Source of the DNA: an uncultured Bryobacterales bacterium
GTDB taxonomy: Bacteria; Acidobacteriota; Terriglobia; Bryobacterales; Bryobacteraceae
DNA length: 21,337 nt
Assembly (NCBI GenBank): GCA_937959285.1
Contig: CALGAR010000010.1
Span: forward strand, 1-21,337
Reading direction: 5' to 3'
Shown: piece by piece, positions 1-7,046 of the stretch
How positions within the stretch are numbered: position 1 is the first letter of the stretch
Layout of the letters: each line of letters begins with the position of its first letter
The notes under the pieces: generated by a model
Seen by the model: only the letters and a program-made list of their open reading frames with translations
Databases searched by the model: none
Told to the model about the DNA's origin: nothing
Translations under genes and position numbers: made by a program

Positions 1-4
1 CGCC

Positions 5-859
5 ATGGCCGCGGCTAAGGCGTGGACATTCGCAGCCGCCACCGATCCGGGTTTACATCGGGACTGCAACGAGGATCGCACATACGTCGATCCGGAGCGC
101 GGAGTTTTCCTTGTGGTCGACGGAATGGGCGGGCATGCTGCCGGGGAGGTTGCTGCAGAGACAGCCGTCGACGTAATCCGCAGAGAGATCAGCCAGCCGG
201 GCTGCCATGCCGATACCGCAGCCTTGGTCCGGAGCGCGATTACAAAAGCAAACAACACCATCTACGCCGCGGCGCAGCAGAATCCGCACCACAAGGGGAT
301 GGCCTGCGTGCTCACCCTGGCGGTTTTCGACAAGGATCGGATTACGGTCGGGCACGTTGGCGATACCCGGATGTACTTGCTGTGGAACGGGAGTGTCCGA
401 AAGAATACGACAGATCATTCCCCGGTCGGGCTTCAGGAGGAGAACGGTGAACTGACCGAGCAGGAAGCAATGTTACATCCGCGCCGGAATGAAGTGTTTC
501 GAAATGTCGGCTCACGGCATCGAACTGCGTTGGAGCCGCAGTTCATCGAGCTGCGCGAGCTGCCCTTTCGTCCGGATGCGGGAATCGTCCTCTGTTCGGA
601 CGGACTCAGCAGTTGTGTGGAATCTCGGGAGATTGGCGACATTTGCGGCCGGTATGACGGAGACGCGGAGCGCGTCGCCAGAGAACTGGTGGAGACAGCC
701 GTGGCGTACGGGACGACCGACAACGTGAGCGTGATCTTCGTAGCTGGGTCCCGATTCGGATCTCGAATCCGCTCAATCACTCGTGCGCGGATCAGAACGG
801 CGGGCTGGCGTCGCTTCGCGGGCCGTGTGCCGCATCTTTCGGGCGGGCCGCCTTCCTGA
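5..859 (+). CDS. PP2C-family Ser/Thr protein phosphatase (PstP/Stp1-like)
   Basis: Metal-dependent phosphatase that removes phosphate from Ser/Thr residues, probably the antagonist of the kinase encoded next. The PP2C motifs are all visible: RDCNED (residues 19-24), VVDGMGGHAAGE (37-48) with metal-binding D39, GHVGD (116-120), LCSDGL (196-201) with D199, and TTDNVS (237-242) with D239. Length (284 residues) suits a soluble bacterial PP2C. The ATG lies only 4 bases from the window edge, so the true start could be further upstream, although the domain begins within about 10 residues of it. The tail is arginine-rich (about 251-274) and then stops. Another frame across and beyond this stop encodes a strongly hydrophobic helix (853-906), so the original protein may have been tail-anchored and the annotated C-terminus may be frameshifted. 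The kinase gene follows after 70 bp. Confidence 0.93.
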   Translation: MAAAKAWTFAAATDPGLHRDCNEDRTYVDPERGVFLVVDGMGGHAAGEVAAETAVDVIRREISQPGCHADTAALVRSAITKANNTIYAAAQQNPHHKGMACVLTLAVFDKDRITVGHVGDTRMYLLWNGSVRKNTTDHSPVGLQEENGELTEQEAMLHPRRNEVFRNVGSRHRTALEPQFIELRELPFRPDAGIVLCSDGLSSCVESREIGDICGRYDGDAERVARELVETAVAYGTTDNVSVIFVAGSRFGSRIRSITRARIRTAGWRRFAGRVPHLSGGPPS

Positions 860-906
860 TCTACGGCCTGACCTTTGGCCTGCTGATAGCAGCGAGCTGG
901 ATATAG
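853..906 (+). other. Out-of-frame transmembrane segment after the phosphatase stop
   Basis: In the -1 frame relative to the phosphatase gene, these bases read FLIYGLTFGLLIAASWI and then TAG at 904-906, which is a near-perfect membrane helix. It directly follows an arginine-rich stretch encoded in the phosphatase frame, the usual order for an inside-positive tail anchor. One missing base in the GC-rich run around 830-852 would join the two. It could be a real frameshift, a sequencing error, a programmed -1 shift, or chance. Confidence 0.45.
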
Positions 907-929
907 CAAGTCCCGGAGAGGACTGAGCA

Positions 930-2849
930 ATGATGCAGATCAAGCGCTTTGGGGACTACGAGATTCTTCGCAAGCTTGGACGGAGCATGACGGACGTCTA
1001 TCTTGCCTTGGATCTGCGCTCCGGGCGGAAGGTAGTGCTGAAGCTGATCGAGCAGTCTTCGGACCCACTGACGCAGCTCGTTACAGATGCCGAACGCCGA
1101 GGCGCGTCCATTCAGCAGCAGCTTCATCAGAAGGATCCGCGGGTGGTTGAGATTTACGAGTCTGGCGAGCGGGAAGGCTACTTCTATGTCGCGATGGAGT
1201 ACATCGAGGGACGCAGCATTGCCGATGTGCTCAAGACGGAAGGGCGGCTGGATCCGATTTCGGCGGTGCGTTACGCCTTGGACGTCTGCACTCAGCTCGA
1301 GACGCTGCACAGCTTCACGGCGTTTATCGACGGGCAGCTGAGGGCCGTGGTTCACGGGGACATCAAGCCATCCAACATACAGCTCGCGGCGGATGGCAGA
1401 GTCCGGCTCCTCGATTTCGGTATTGCCAAGGTGATCACCTTCACACGCAAGCTGACCCATCACAACATGGGCAGTCCGAGCTACTGCTCGCCGGAGCGCC
1501 TGACACGATCGCAGGTGGATCCGCAAGCGGATCTCTGGGCTCTCGGGGTAACGCTCTATGAGATGGTCTCCGGGACTTCCCCTTACCAGGCGCAGAATAC
1601 AAGGAAGCTGGAGAGCCTGATTCAATCCAGGAGGGCGCCACGGCCGCTTCCCCGGCGTTGTCCCGCGCCGCTCCGGGCCATTATCCGAAAGGCCCTGGCT
1701 CCCAATCTGGAACATCGTTATCAGACGGCATCTGCATTTGCTTCGGACCTCCGCCTGTTCTTGTCCGACCGGCCGACGGCTGCCGAACAGGAGAGCATTC
1801 CAGTCTGGGAAAGCAATGCAACCATCGACAAGACTGCACCCAAGGCTCTCCGCAAGCTGGTAGCGGGGTACAGGGAATACGTTCGTCTTTGGAAAGGCCC
1901 TGCGAGCGCAATGGCCTTGGGGCTGGCGCTTGGCTTGCTCGTCGCCGTTCCTGGGATGCACGGCTATCGCTTCTATAAAGAAAGCCAACCGCTCCGGGAG
2001 CACGCCGCACCGAAGGCGCGTACCCTCGAACGGCTTGAACAGGAGTGGGCGCTCTACCGGAAGCTGGAGCAGAAGGGCAGGCTTCCTGGAGGATATTCGT
2101 TGGTTCGCTTCCTCGAACCAGAACTTCGTGGACGCTACGTCGCCACTGCAGACCGGATCATTGAAGGATATCGCAATTCTGCAAGCGGAGAGGTCACGGA
2201 TTTCGATTGGATGGCGGCGGAGGCAAGCTTGCGCTATGCGCTGGAGCTGGATGGGAAGGATTCCGAGCTGCGCGGGAAGTACGCGCTCTGCCGCGGTTAC
2301 CTGGAGCTCGCCGACCTCTCCCGCTCTGCAATGGCTAAAGGCTCGCTCAAGGAATCCTTATCAGCGGTAGAGCCGGTGAAGAAGCTGTTTGAACAAGCGG
2401 CAGCGGATCTTCCCGACTCTCCCGATCCGCATCTCGGTCTCGCCAACCTCTACGTCCGCATTCTGCGGAACCTTGGGGGCGGGATCTCGGAGCTCGCTCA
2501 GGCGCAAAGGAAAGGCTTTCAGCTTGGGCCGCGCGAAACGGAGCTGCTGGCAGACGGGTATCTGCTACGAGCGCAAGAGACTCTGCGAGAGGCGCGCAGG
2601 CTCAGCCGGATATCGCGGCGTCGGGCTGAGCGCAAGCTCTGGATGGCTCGACGCGATCTGGAGCGGGCAAGAAATCTTTATGAACCGATCCTCGGTTTTT
2701 CGAATGTGAACCTCAGCCTGAAGCGCGTGGATGAGGAGGAGCAGCTAAGGCAGAAGGTGTTGGAGCAGGTGCGCCGCGCGGACGCGGAATTCCGGCGGCA
2801 GGAGGCAAGGAGAGTTTTTGCAGCGCAGGAGAACCGCCGATGGCGGTAA
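930..2849 (+). CDS. Membrane-anchored Ser/Thr protein kinase with helical C-terminal domain
   Basis: Hanks-type kinase. The kinase domain spans about residues 7-278: VVLK with ATP-binding K38, HGDIKPSN (142-149) with catalytic D144, K146 and N149, LDFG (161-164) with D162, SPE (187-189) and DLWALG (201-206). The glycine-rich loop is degenerate (LGRSMTDVYL, 16-25), and HRD is replaced by HGD, making it a non-RD kinase; the key catalytic residues are still present. A transmembrane helix lies at about 325-343. The remaining 300 residues are charged and helical, with TPR-like segments (for example around 430-460 and 500-530), and would lie outside the cytoplasm. There are no PASTA repeats. The start is the first ATG of ATGATG, 8 bases after GGAGAGG (915-921). 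The gene overlaps the start of the next one by 10 bp, implying translational coupling. Confidence 0.93.
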   Translation: MMQIKRFGDYEILRKLGRSMTDVYLALDLRSGRKVVLKLIEQSSDPLTQLVTDAERRGASIQQQLHQKDPRVVEIYESGEREGYFYVAMEYIEGRSIADVLKTEGRLDPISAVRYALDVCTQLETLHSFTAFIDGQLRAVVHGDIKPSNIQLAADGRVRLLDFGIAKVITFTRKLTHHNMGSPSYCSPERLTRSQVDPQADLWALGVTLYEMVSGTSPYQAQNTRKLESLIQSRRAPRPLPRRCPAPLRAIIRKALAPNLEHRYQTASAFASDLRLFLSDRPTAAEQESIPVWESNATIDKTAPKALRKLVAGYREYVRLWKGPASAMALGLALGLLVAVPGMHGYRFYKESQPLREHAAPKARTLERLEQEWALYRKLEQKGRLPGGYSLVRFLEPELRGRYVATADRIIEGYRNSASGEVTDFDWMAAEASLRYALELDGKDSELRGKYALCRGYLELADLSRSAMAKGSLKESLSAVEPVKKLFEQAAADLPDSPDPHLGLANLYVRILRNLGGGISELAQAQRKGFQLGPRETELLADGYLLRAQETLREARRLSRISRRRAERKLWMARRDLERARNLYEPILGFSNVNLSLKRVDEEEQLRQKVLEQVRRADAEFRRQEARRVFAAQENRRWR

Positions 2850-5800
2850 GTCAAAGCTGGAAAACCAATGAGCCGCAGCTTCCGCTGCGCAGCGCACGGA
2901 CCGGTCCTGGAGCCGCAAGTCTTGCGTGGCTCATCTGCGCCACGCTGCTCGTAGCTTTCGGACTCGCCTTGCTGTTCGAGGTAAAGTCGCAGACGTTCGG
3001 TGAAGTTGAAACGCGCCTGGCGCAAGGGCGGATTCTGAACCTCAACACAGTTTCCAAGGCCGAAGAGCTGCTGCCGTTCCTCACGGCGATTCCCGATCTC
3101 GCGGCCCGTTCCGCCGCGGCCCACAGAATCTATGACTTCGTGAAAAGCGCCGGGCCGCTGAAAAATGTAGGCGCTCTTGGACGTTTGCGAGTGCCCAAGC
3201 CGGATGGGGCGGGAACGGCGCCGCTGCTGCCGCTTCCAAGGATCAAGAGCGGATTCATCGTGCGGACGCCTTCGGAGTTTCGATGGCAGTACGCAGGGTG
3301 GATCGCTTTGTATCTTGCCTCTTTCCACTTCGTGTTTTGGATCTGGCGATGGCGGCGGTTCGCTGGAGACGCAAGCATGCTGACGGCGCTGCTGTTGCTC
3401 ACCGGTATCGCGCTGATGCTGCAAGTGAGTCTCCGCGATCCGCTGCGGGATACGCTTGAATTTTCGAAGTCTGCCTGGGGAGTATCACTCGGGTGCGCCT
3501 TGCTGTTGCTGCCCGTCGCGCCGCGCTTTGACTACCGGCGGCTTGCGAACTGGTGCTACGTGCCGCTGTTTGTGGCCTTCCTCTTGTTCGGCTTGCTGAG
3601 CGTCTACGGGACCGGTCCGGGCGCCAGCGACTCGAAGGTGAACCTCGGCCCATTGCAGCCCGTCGAGGCGATCAAGCTTCTGCTGGTGCTGTTTCTGGCA
3701 GGGTACTTCGCCAGGAAGTGGGAACAGCTCCGCGACCTCCGCGAGAAGAAAATCCTCCCGCGCTGGCTTTCAATGCCGCGTTTATCCGAGGTCCTTCCGC
3801 TCTTTGTGGCTCTCGGTTTTGCGCTCCTTTTCTTCTTCTACTTGAAAGACCTCGGGCCGGCCTTGGTCAGCGGACTTGTGTTCCTGCTGATGTTCAGCGT
3901 CGTTCGCGGCCGGTGGGGTCTTGGCGTGCTCGGCGTCGCCGTGCTGATCAGCGGCTTCTGGATTGGCTATTCCGCTGGCACTCCCCGGACGGTTGTGAAC
4001 CGGATCAATATGTGGCTCTCGCCGTGGGATAACGATGCCAGCGGAGGCGATCAGCTTGCTCACGCCTTCTGGGCCCTTGCAACGGGAGGCGGCCGCGGTT
4101 CGGGGCCCGGATATGGAGATCCGGCGATGATCCCCGCAGCTCATACGGACCTGGTGCTGCCGGCGCTCGGGGAAGAATGGGGCTTCTATGGAGTCGTGAT
4201 CGTCGCGCTCCTGTTCCTGTTCGTGGTCCGGCATTCCTATCAGATTGCGCTACGAGCTGAATGTGTTTACGGCGTGCTGCTTGCGCTGGGACTGGGAACG
4301 CTGATTGCGATCGAGATGCTCCTCATCACGGGCGGCGCTCTCGGCGTCATCCCGCTTTCGGGGGTCGTTTCTCCTTTCCTGAGTTCCGGCAACTCCGCCA
4401 TGCTTACGAACTTCCTGGCCGTGGCGCTCATCCTCTGCGTGTCGGGCACCAGCACTGCAAGCGCGGAGGCAGGAAAAAGCTTCGTCAAGCCCGTCCGAGC
4501 GCTTGGCATGGTGCTGGCGCTGTGCGCATCGGCCCTGCTGGCGAAAGCTGCCTACGTGCAGCTCGTCGCGCCCGCTGACTACATGGGCCGCGCTGCGAGG
4601 GTGATCCAGGAAGACGGTGTCAAGCGGCAGCAGTTGAATCCGCGGCTCTACGCCGTCGCCCGGCAGATTCCGCGCGGGAATATCTATGACCGGAATGGCG
4701 TTCTGCTCGCCACTAGCGATTGGCTCGAACTCGAGCGGCGGAGGCAGGAGTACGCGGCGCTGGGCGTGTCGCTGGATCAGGCCATCTCGCGCGAGGACTC
4801 GCGCCATTACCCGTTTGGAGGGTTGACCGCGCATTTGCTGGGCGACCTGCGGACGCGGGAGAACTTCCAGGCAAGCAATACGTCGCTGATCGAGCGCGAC
4901 CGAAACGCCACGCTGCAGGGTTATGAGGATATCCGCGACCTGCTGCCGCTTCTGCGGGATCGCAACAAACCCAATAACGAAGCGCTCAAGCAGCTGAAGA
5001 GCCGGAACCGCGATGTGCGGCTTTCCATCGATATCCGGCTTCAGATGCGAGTCGCGGAAGCTCTTCGCAACCATCTCAGGATCCTGGGAAAAGAACGCGG
5101 AGCTGTTGTTGTGTTGCGTCCTGCCACGGGGGATGTTCTGGCGCTGGTGAATGAGCCTTCGCCCGTATCTGGCCCAGGTCGTAGCTACGGAGCATCCCCA
5201 AATGAGCCGGAGGACCTCCTGGACCGTGCGCGGTACGGACAATACCCGCCGGGATCGACGTTCAAGATTGTCACGGCCATGGCCGCGCTGCGGAAGTCCA
5301 AGGCTTTCGCGAAACGAGAATACGTTTGCACCCGTTTGCCGGATGGCCGGGCAGGCGCAATCATTAGCGGATGGCGCCGGCCAGTCCGCGATGATATCCA
5401 CGACGCGCCGCACGGGCGGCTGTCGATGTACCGGGCGATTGCCGTGTCCTGCAACGCGTGGTTCGCGCAGCTCGGGGCCAGGGACGTTGGTGCGGCGGCT
5501 CTCACAGAAACAGCGGCCTCGCTCGGGCTCAACCCGGGAACGGCAGAAGCTGTTTCGAGCATGCTGCCCTATGCGGCGTTTGGCCAGGGTCCTGTACTGG
5601 TCACTCCGTTCCGGATGGCGCGCGTCATGGCGGCGGTTGCGGCCGCGGGACGGCTTCCAGAAGCGCGATGGGTGCTGGAAGGCGGCAACAGACGAGACGA
5701 ACCGCCGCAGGTGGTGATCGATGGGGAGTCCGCTGGATTTTTGGCCAGCGCGATGAGGACGGTCGTGACTGAGGGGACGGCACGGAAGGCGATGGAAGGT

Positions 5801-6022
5801 CTGGATGTTGCAGTGGCGGGGAAGACAGGCACTGCGCAGGTGGCGGGTGCGGAGCCTCACGCCTGGTTTGCCGGATTCGCCCCTTACGAAGCTCCCTTGC
5901 AGGACCGAATTGCTTTTGCCGTATTGATCGAGAACGGCGGTTACGGGGCAAGGGCGGCGGCCCCGGTCGCGCGCTACGTTGTTGAAGCCGCCCGAGACCT
6001 GGATCTACTGGGCGAGGACTGA
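2840..6022 (+). CDS. Fused RodA/FtsW (SEDS) glycosyltransferase and penicillin-binding transpeptidase
   Basis: Single polypeptide carrying both steps of peptidoglycan synthesis: strand polymerisation and crosslinking. Layout of the 1060 residues: a membrane helix at 28-46; a small outer region (62-118) resembling a helix-hairpin-helix; a multi-helix SEDS domain from about 150 to 535 with the conserved stretch WLSPWDND...GGDQ...GGGRGSG (392-422) and PLSGVVSPFLSSGNSAM (505-521); another helix (553-571); then a class B PBP. PBP motifs are RGNIYDRNGVLLA (612-624), STFK (806-809, active Ser806), SCN (870-872) and KTG (995-997). SEDS-PBP pairs are normally two genes. ATG is 7 bases after AGGAGA (2827-2832) and lies inside the end of the kinase gene. 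The kinase, phosphatase and FHA neighbours suggest control by phosphorylation. Whether it serves elongation or division cannot be told from sequence. Confidence 0.93.
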   Translation: MAVSQSWKTNEPQLPLRSARTGPGAASLAWLICATLLVAFGLALLFEVKSQTFGEVETRLAQGRILNLNTVSKAEELLPFLTAIPDLAARSAAAHRIYDFVKSAGPLKNVGALGRLRVPKPDGAGTAPLLPLPRIKSGFIVRTPSEFRWQYAGWIALYLASFHFVFWIWRWRRFAGDASMLTALLLLTGIALMLQVSLRDPLRDTLEFSKSAWGVSLGCALLLLPVAPRFDYRRLANWCYVPLFVAFLLFGLLSVYGTGPGASDSKVNLGPLQPVEAIKLLLVLFLAGYFARKWEQLRDLREKKILPRWLSMPRLSEVLPLFVALGFALLFFFYLKDLGPALVSGLVFLLMFSVVRGRWGLGVLGVAVLISGFWIGYSAGTPRTVVNRINMWLSPWDNDASGGDQLAHAFWALATGGGRGSGPGYGDPAMIPAAHTDLVLPALGEEWGFYGVVIVALLFLFVVRHSYQIALRAECVYGVLLALGLGTLIAIEMLLITGGALGVIPLSGVVSPFLSSGNSAMLTNFLAVALILCVSGTSTASAEAGKSFVKPVRALGMVLALCASALLAKAAYVQLVAPADYMGRAARVIQEDGVKRQQLNPRLYAVARQIPRGNIYDRNGVLLATSDWLELERRRQEYAALGVSLDQAISREDSRHYPFGGLTAHLLGDLRTRENFQASNTSLIERDRNATLQGYEDIRDLLPLLRDRNKPNNEALKQLKSRNRDVRLSIDIRLQMRVAEALRNHLRILGKERGAVVVLRPATGDVLALVNEPSPVSGPGRSYGASPNEPEDLLDRARYGQYPPGSTFKIVTAMAALRKSKAFAKREYVCTRLPDGRAGAIISGWRRPVRDDIHDAPHGRLSMYRAIAVSCNAWFAQLGARDVGAAALTETAASLGLNPGTAEAVSSMLPYAAFGQGPVLVTPFRMARVMAAVAAAGRLPEARWVLEGGNRRDEPPQVVIDGESAGFLASAMRTVVTEGTARKAMEGLDVAVAGKTGTAQVAGAEPHAWFAGFAPYEAPLQDRIAFAVLIENGGYGARAAAPVARYVVEAARDLDLLGED

Positions 6023-6042
6023 ACAGATGGGGCAGTAAGCAT

Positions 6043-6849
6043 ATGAAACTTTCCGACGTGATCGAGAGGTTGGGCCGCGGTGTCTTCGAGGCGCCGTTTG
6101 CCAAAACGCCGCTGTGGACGGAGGCTCCGGAGATCGCCGAAATTCGCTGCGCCCTGCTCGACGCCGTCCGCTCGCAGCAGCAGCTAGCCGGCGGGCGGCT
6201 GGTTTTCCCATTCGACCTGGTCAAGGTGTTCATTCGTCCGGTGGGCGCTTCCGATGCAGCCTTCTACGGCAGCGAGTTCTTTCAGAGCTATTTTCTCGAG
6301 GAGATCCGCCATCACCTGCAGAGGGAGAACTGCCTTACGCCCGAATCGCTCGACCTGACAGTGCACATTGTTACAGATGCAACATCCGCCAATACTCCAT
6401 GGCTGTGGATCGAAGCCGAGATGAGGCAGGGGCGGACTACCTCCGAGCGCGCCAGGAAAAAAGGGAAGCTCACGGTCTTGCAGGGAGATGCAACATGCAC
6501 CGAGCTCAGCCTGGACAAGGCGCGTATTAACATCGGCAGGACAGAGGAAGTCTACGCCGCTTCCGGACTGATTCGCCGCAACCAGCTTGCCTTCGTCAAA
6601 GACACACCGATTAACCGCACTGTCTCGCGGGAGCATGCTCATATCTGTTATCACAAGGCAGCCGGAGAGTACCGCATATACAACGATCGATGGTACGATC
6701 GGGACAAGCAAAGAGAGAACAATTGCGGTCTGTGGATCCTTCGTCATGGCGTCTCTCAGCCGGTTCCACGCGACCGTCGCGGGACCAGGCTGATGAGCGG
6801 CGACGAAATTCACCTCGGCAAAGCAGTCCTTCGGTTTGATCTCAAGTAA
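6043..6849 (+). CDS. FHA-domain protein with FhaA-like N-terminal domain
   Basis: Probable phosphothreonine reader for the kinase encoded upstream. The C-terminal half (about 143-268) is an FHA domain: INIGR (162-166) followed by NRTVSREHAHI (191-201) supplies the conserved Gly-Arg and Ser-x-x-His residues, and the end GDEIHLGKAVLRFDL (253-267) is the typical last strands. The loop between GR and SREH is long, and there is a charged insertion (about 215-228), so the domain is divergent. The N-terminal half (about 1-125) resembles the DUF3662/FhaA N-terminal domain by its order: amphipathic helix, PFDLVKVFIRP strand, helix and VHIVTD strand. This second assignment is less certain. No signal peptide or membrane helix, so cytoplasmic. 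It starts 20 bp after the SEDS-PBP gene with a modest ribosome site (GGGG at 6029-6032) and ends the operon. Confidence 0.85.
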   Translation: MKLSDVIERLGRGVFEAPFAKTPLWTEAPEIAEIRCALLDAVRSQQQLAGGRLVFPFDLVKVFIRPVGASDAAFYGSEFFQSYFLEEIRHHLQRENCLTPESLDLTVHIVTDATSANTPWLWIEAEMRQGRTTSERARKKGKLTVLQGDATCTELSLDKARINIGRTEEVYAASGLIRRNQLAFVKDTPINRTVSREHAHICYHKAAGEYRIYNDRWYDRDKQRENNCGLWILRHGVSQPVPRDRRGTRLMSGDEIHLGKAVLRFDLK

Positions 6850-7046
6850 TCGTAGCTCTAAAAAAGTCGAAGCTAGTTAGTGTCCGCAACTGATATAGCA
6901 CATACTCGCCTTTTGCGGCTGGCTACCGTCATCTTACTGACCTATCAGTTATTACCCCTTTTCTTTCGATCAGGTTTGTTATATCATCACGCGCAAGTTG
7001 CTGACTTCGCGGTAAGGGGAGCCGGCATAGCTTAAGGGGATAATCA
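6850..7046 (+). promoter_or_regulatory. Leader and presumed promoter region of the receptor gene
   Basis: A 197-bp non-coding stretch, more AT-rich than its surroundings. It contains a short dyad (ACTGA, CCTA loop, TCAGT, 6936-6949) followed by a pyrimidine-rich run, TATA-like sequences at 6891-6897 and 6980-6986 that are inverted copies of TGATATA, and two copies of TAAGGGGA at 7013-7020 and 7033-7040. The second copy is the ribosome site, 6 bases from the ATG. No convincing -35/-10 pair could be assigned, so the promoter call rests on position and composition. Confidence 0.4.

Noticed and set aside
861..2003. Open minus-strand frame of 380 codons opposite the kinase
   Set aside because: Antisense to the kinase catalytic domain, no domain features and no ribosome site; a codon-bias artefact.
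4250..5860. Open minus-strand frame of 536 codons opposite the PBP part of the fusion
   Set aside because: It lies wholly antisense to a gene with clear motifs; its product is rich in Arg, His and Pro with no recognisable domain, as expected for a GC-rich shadow frame.
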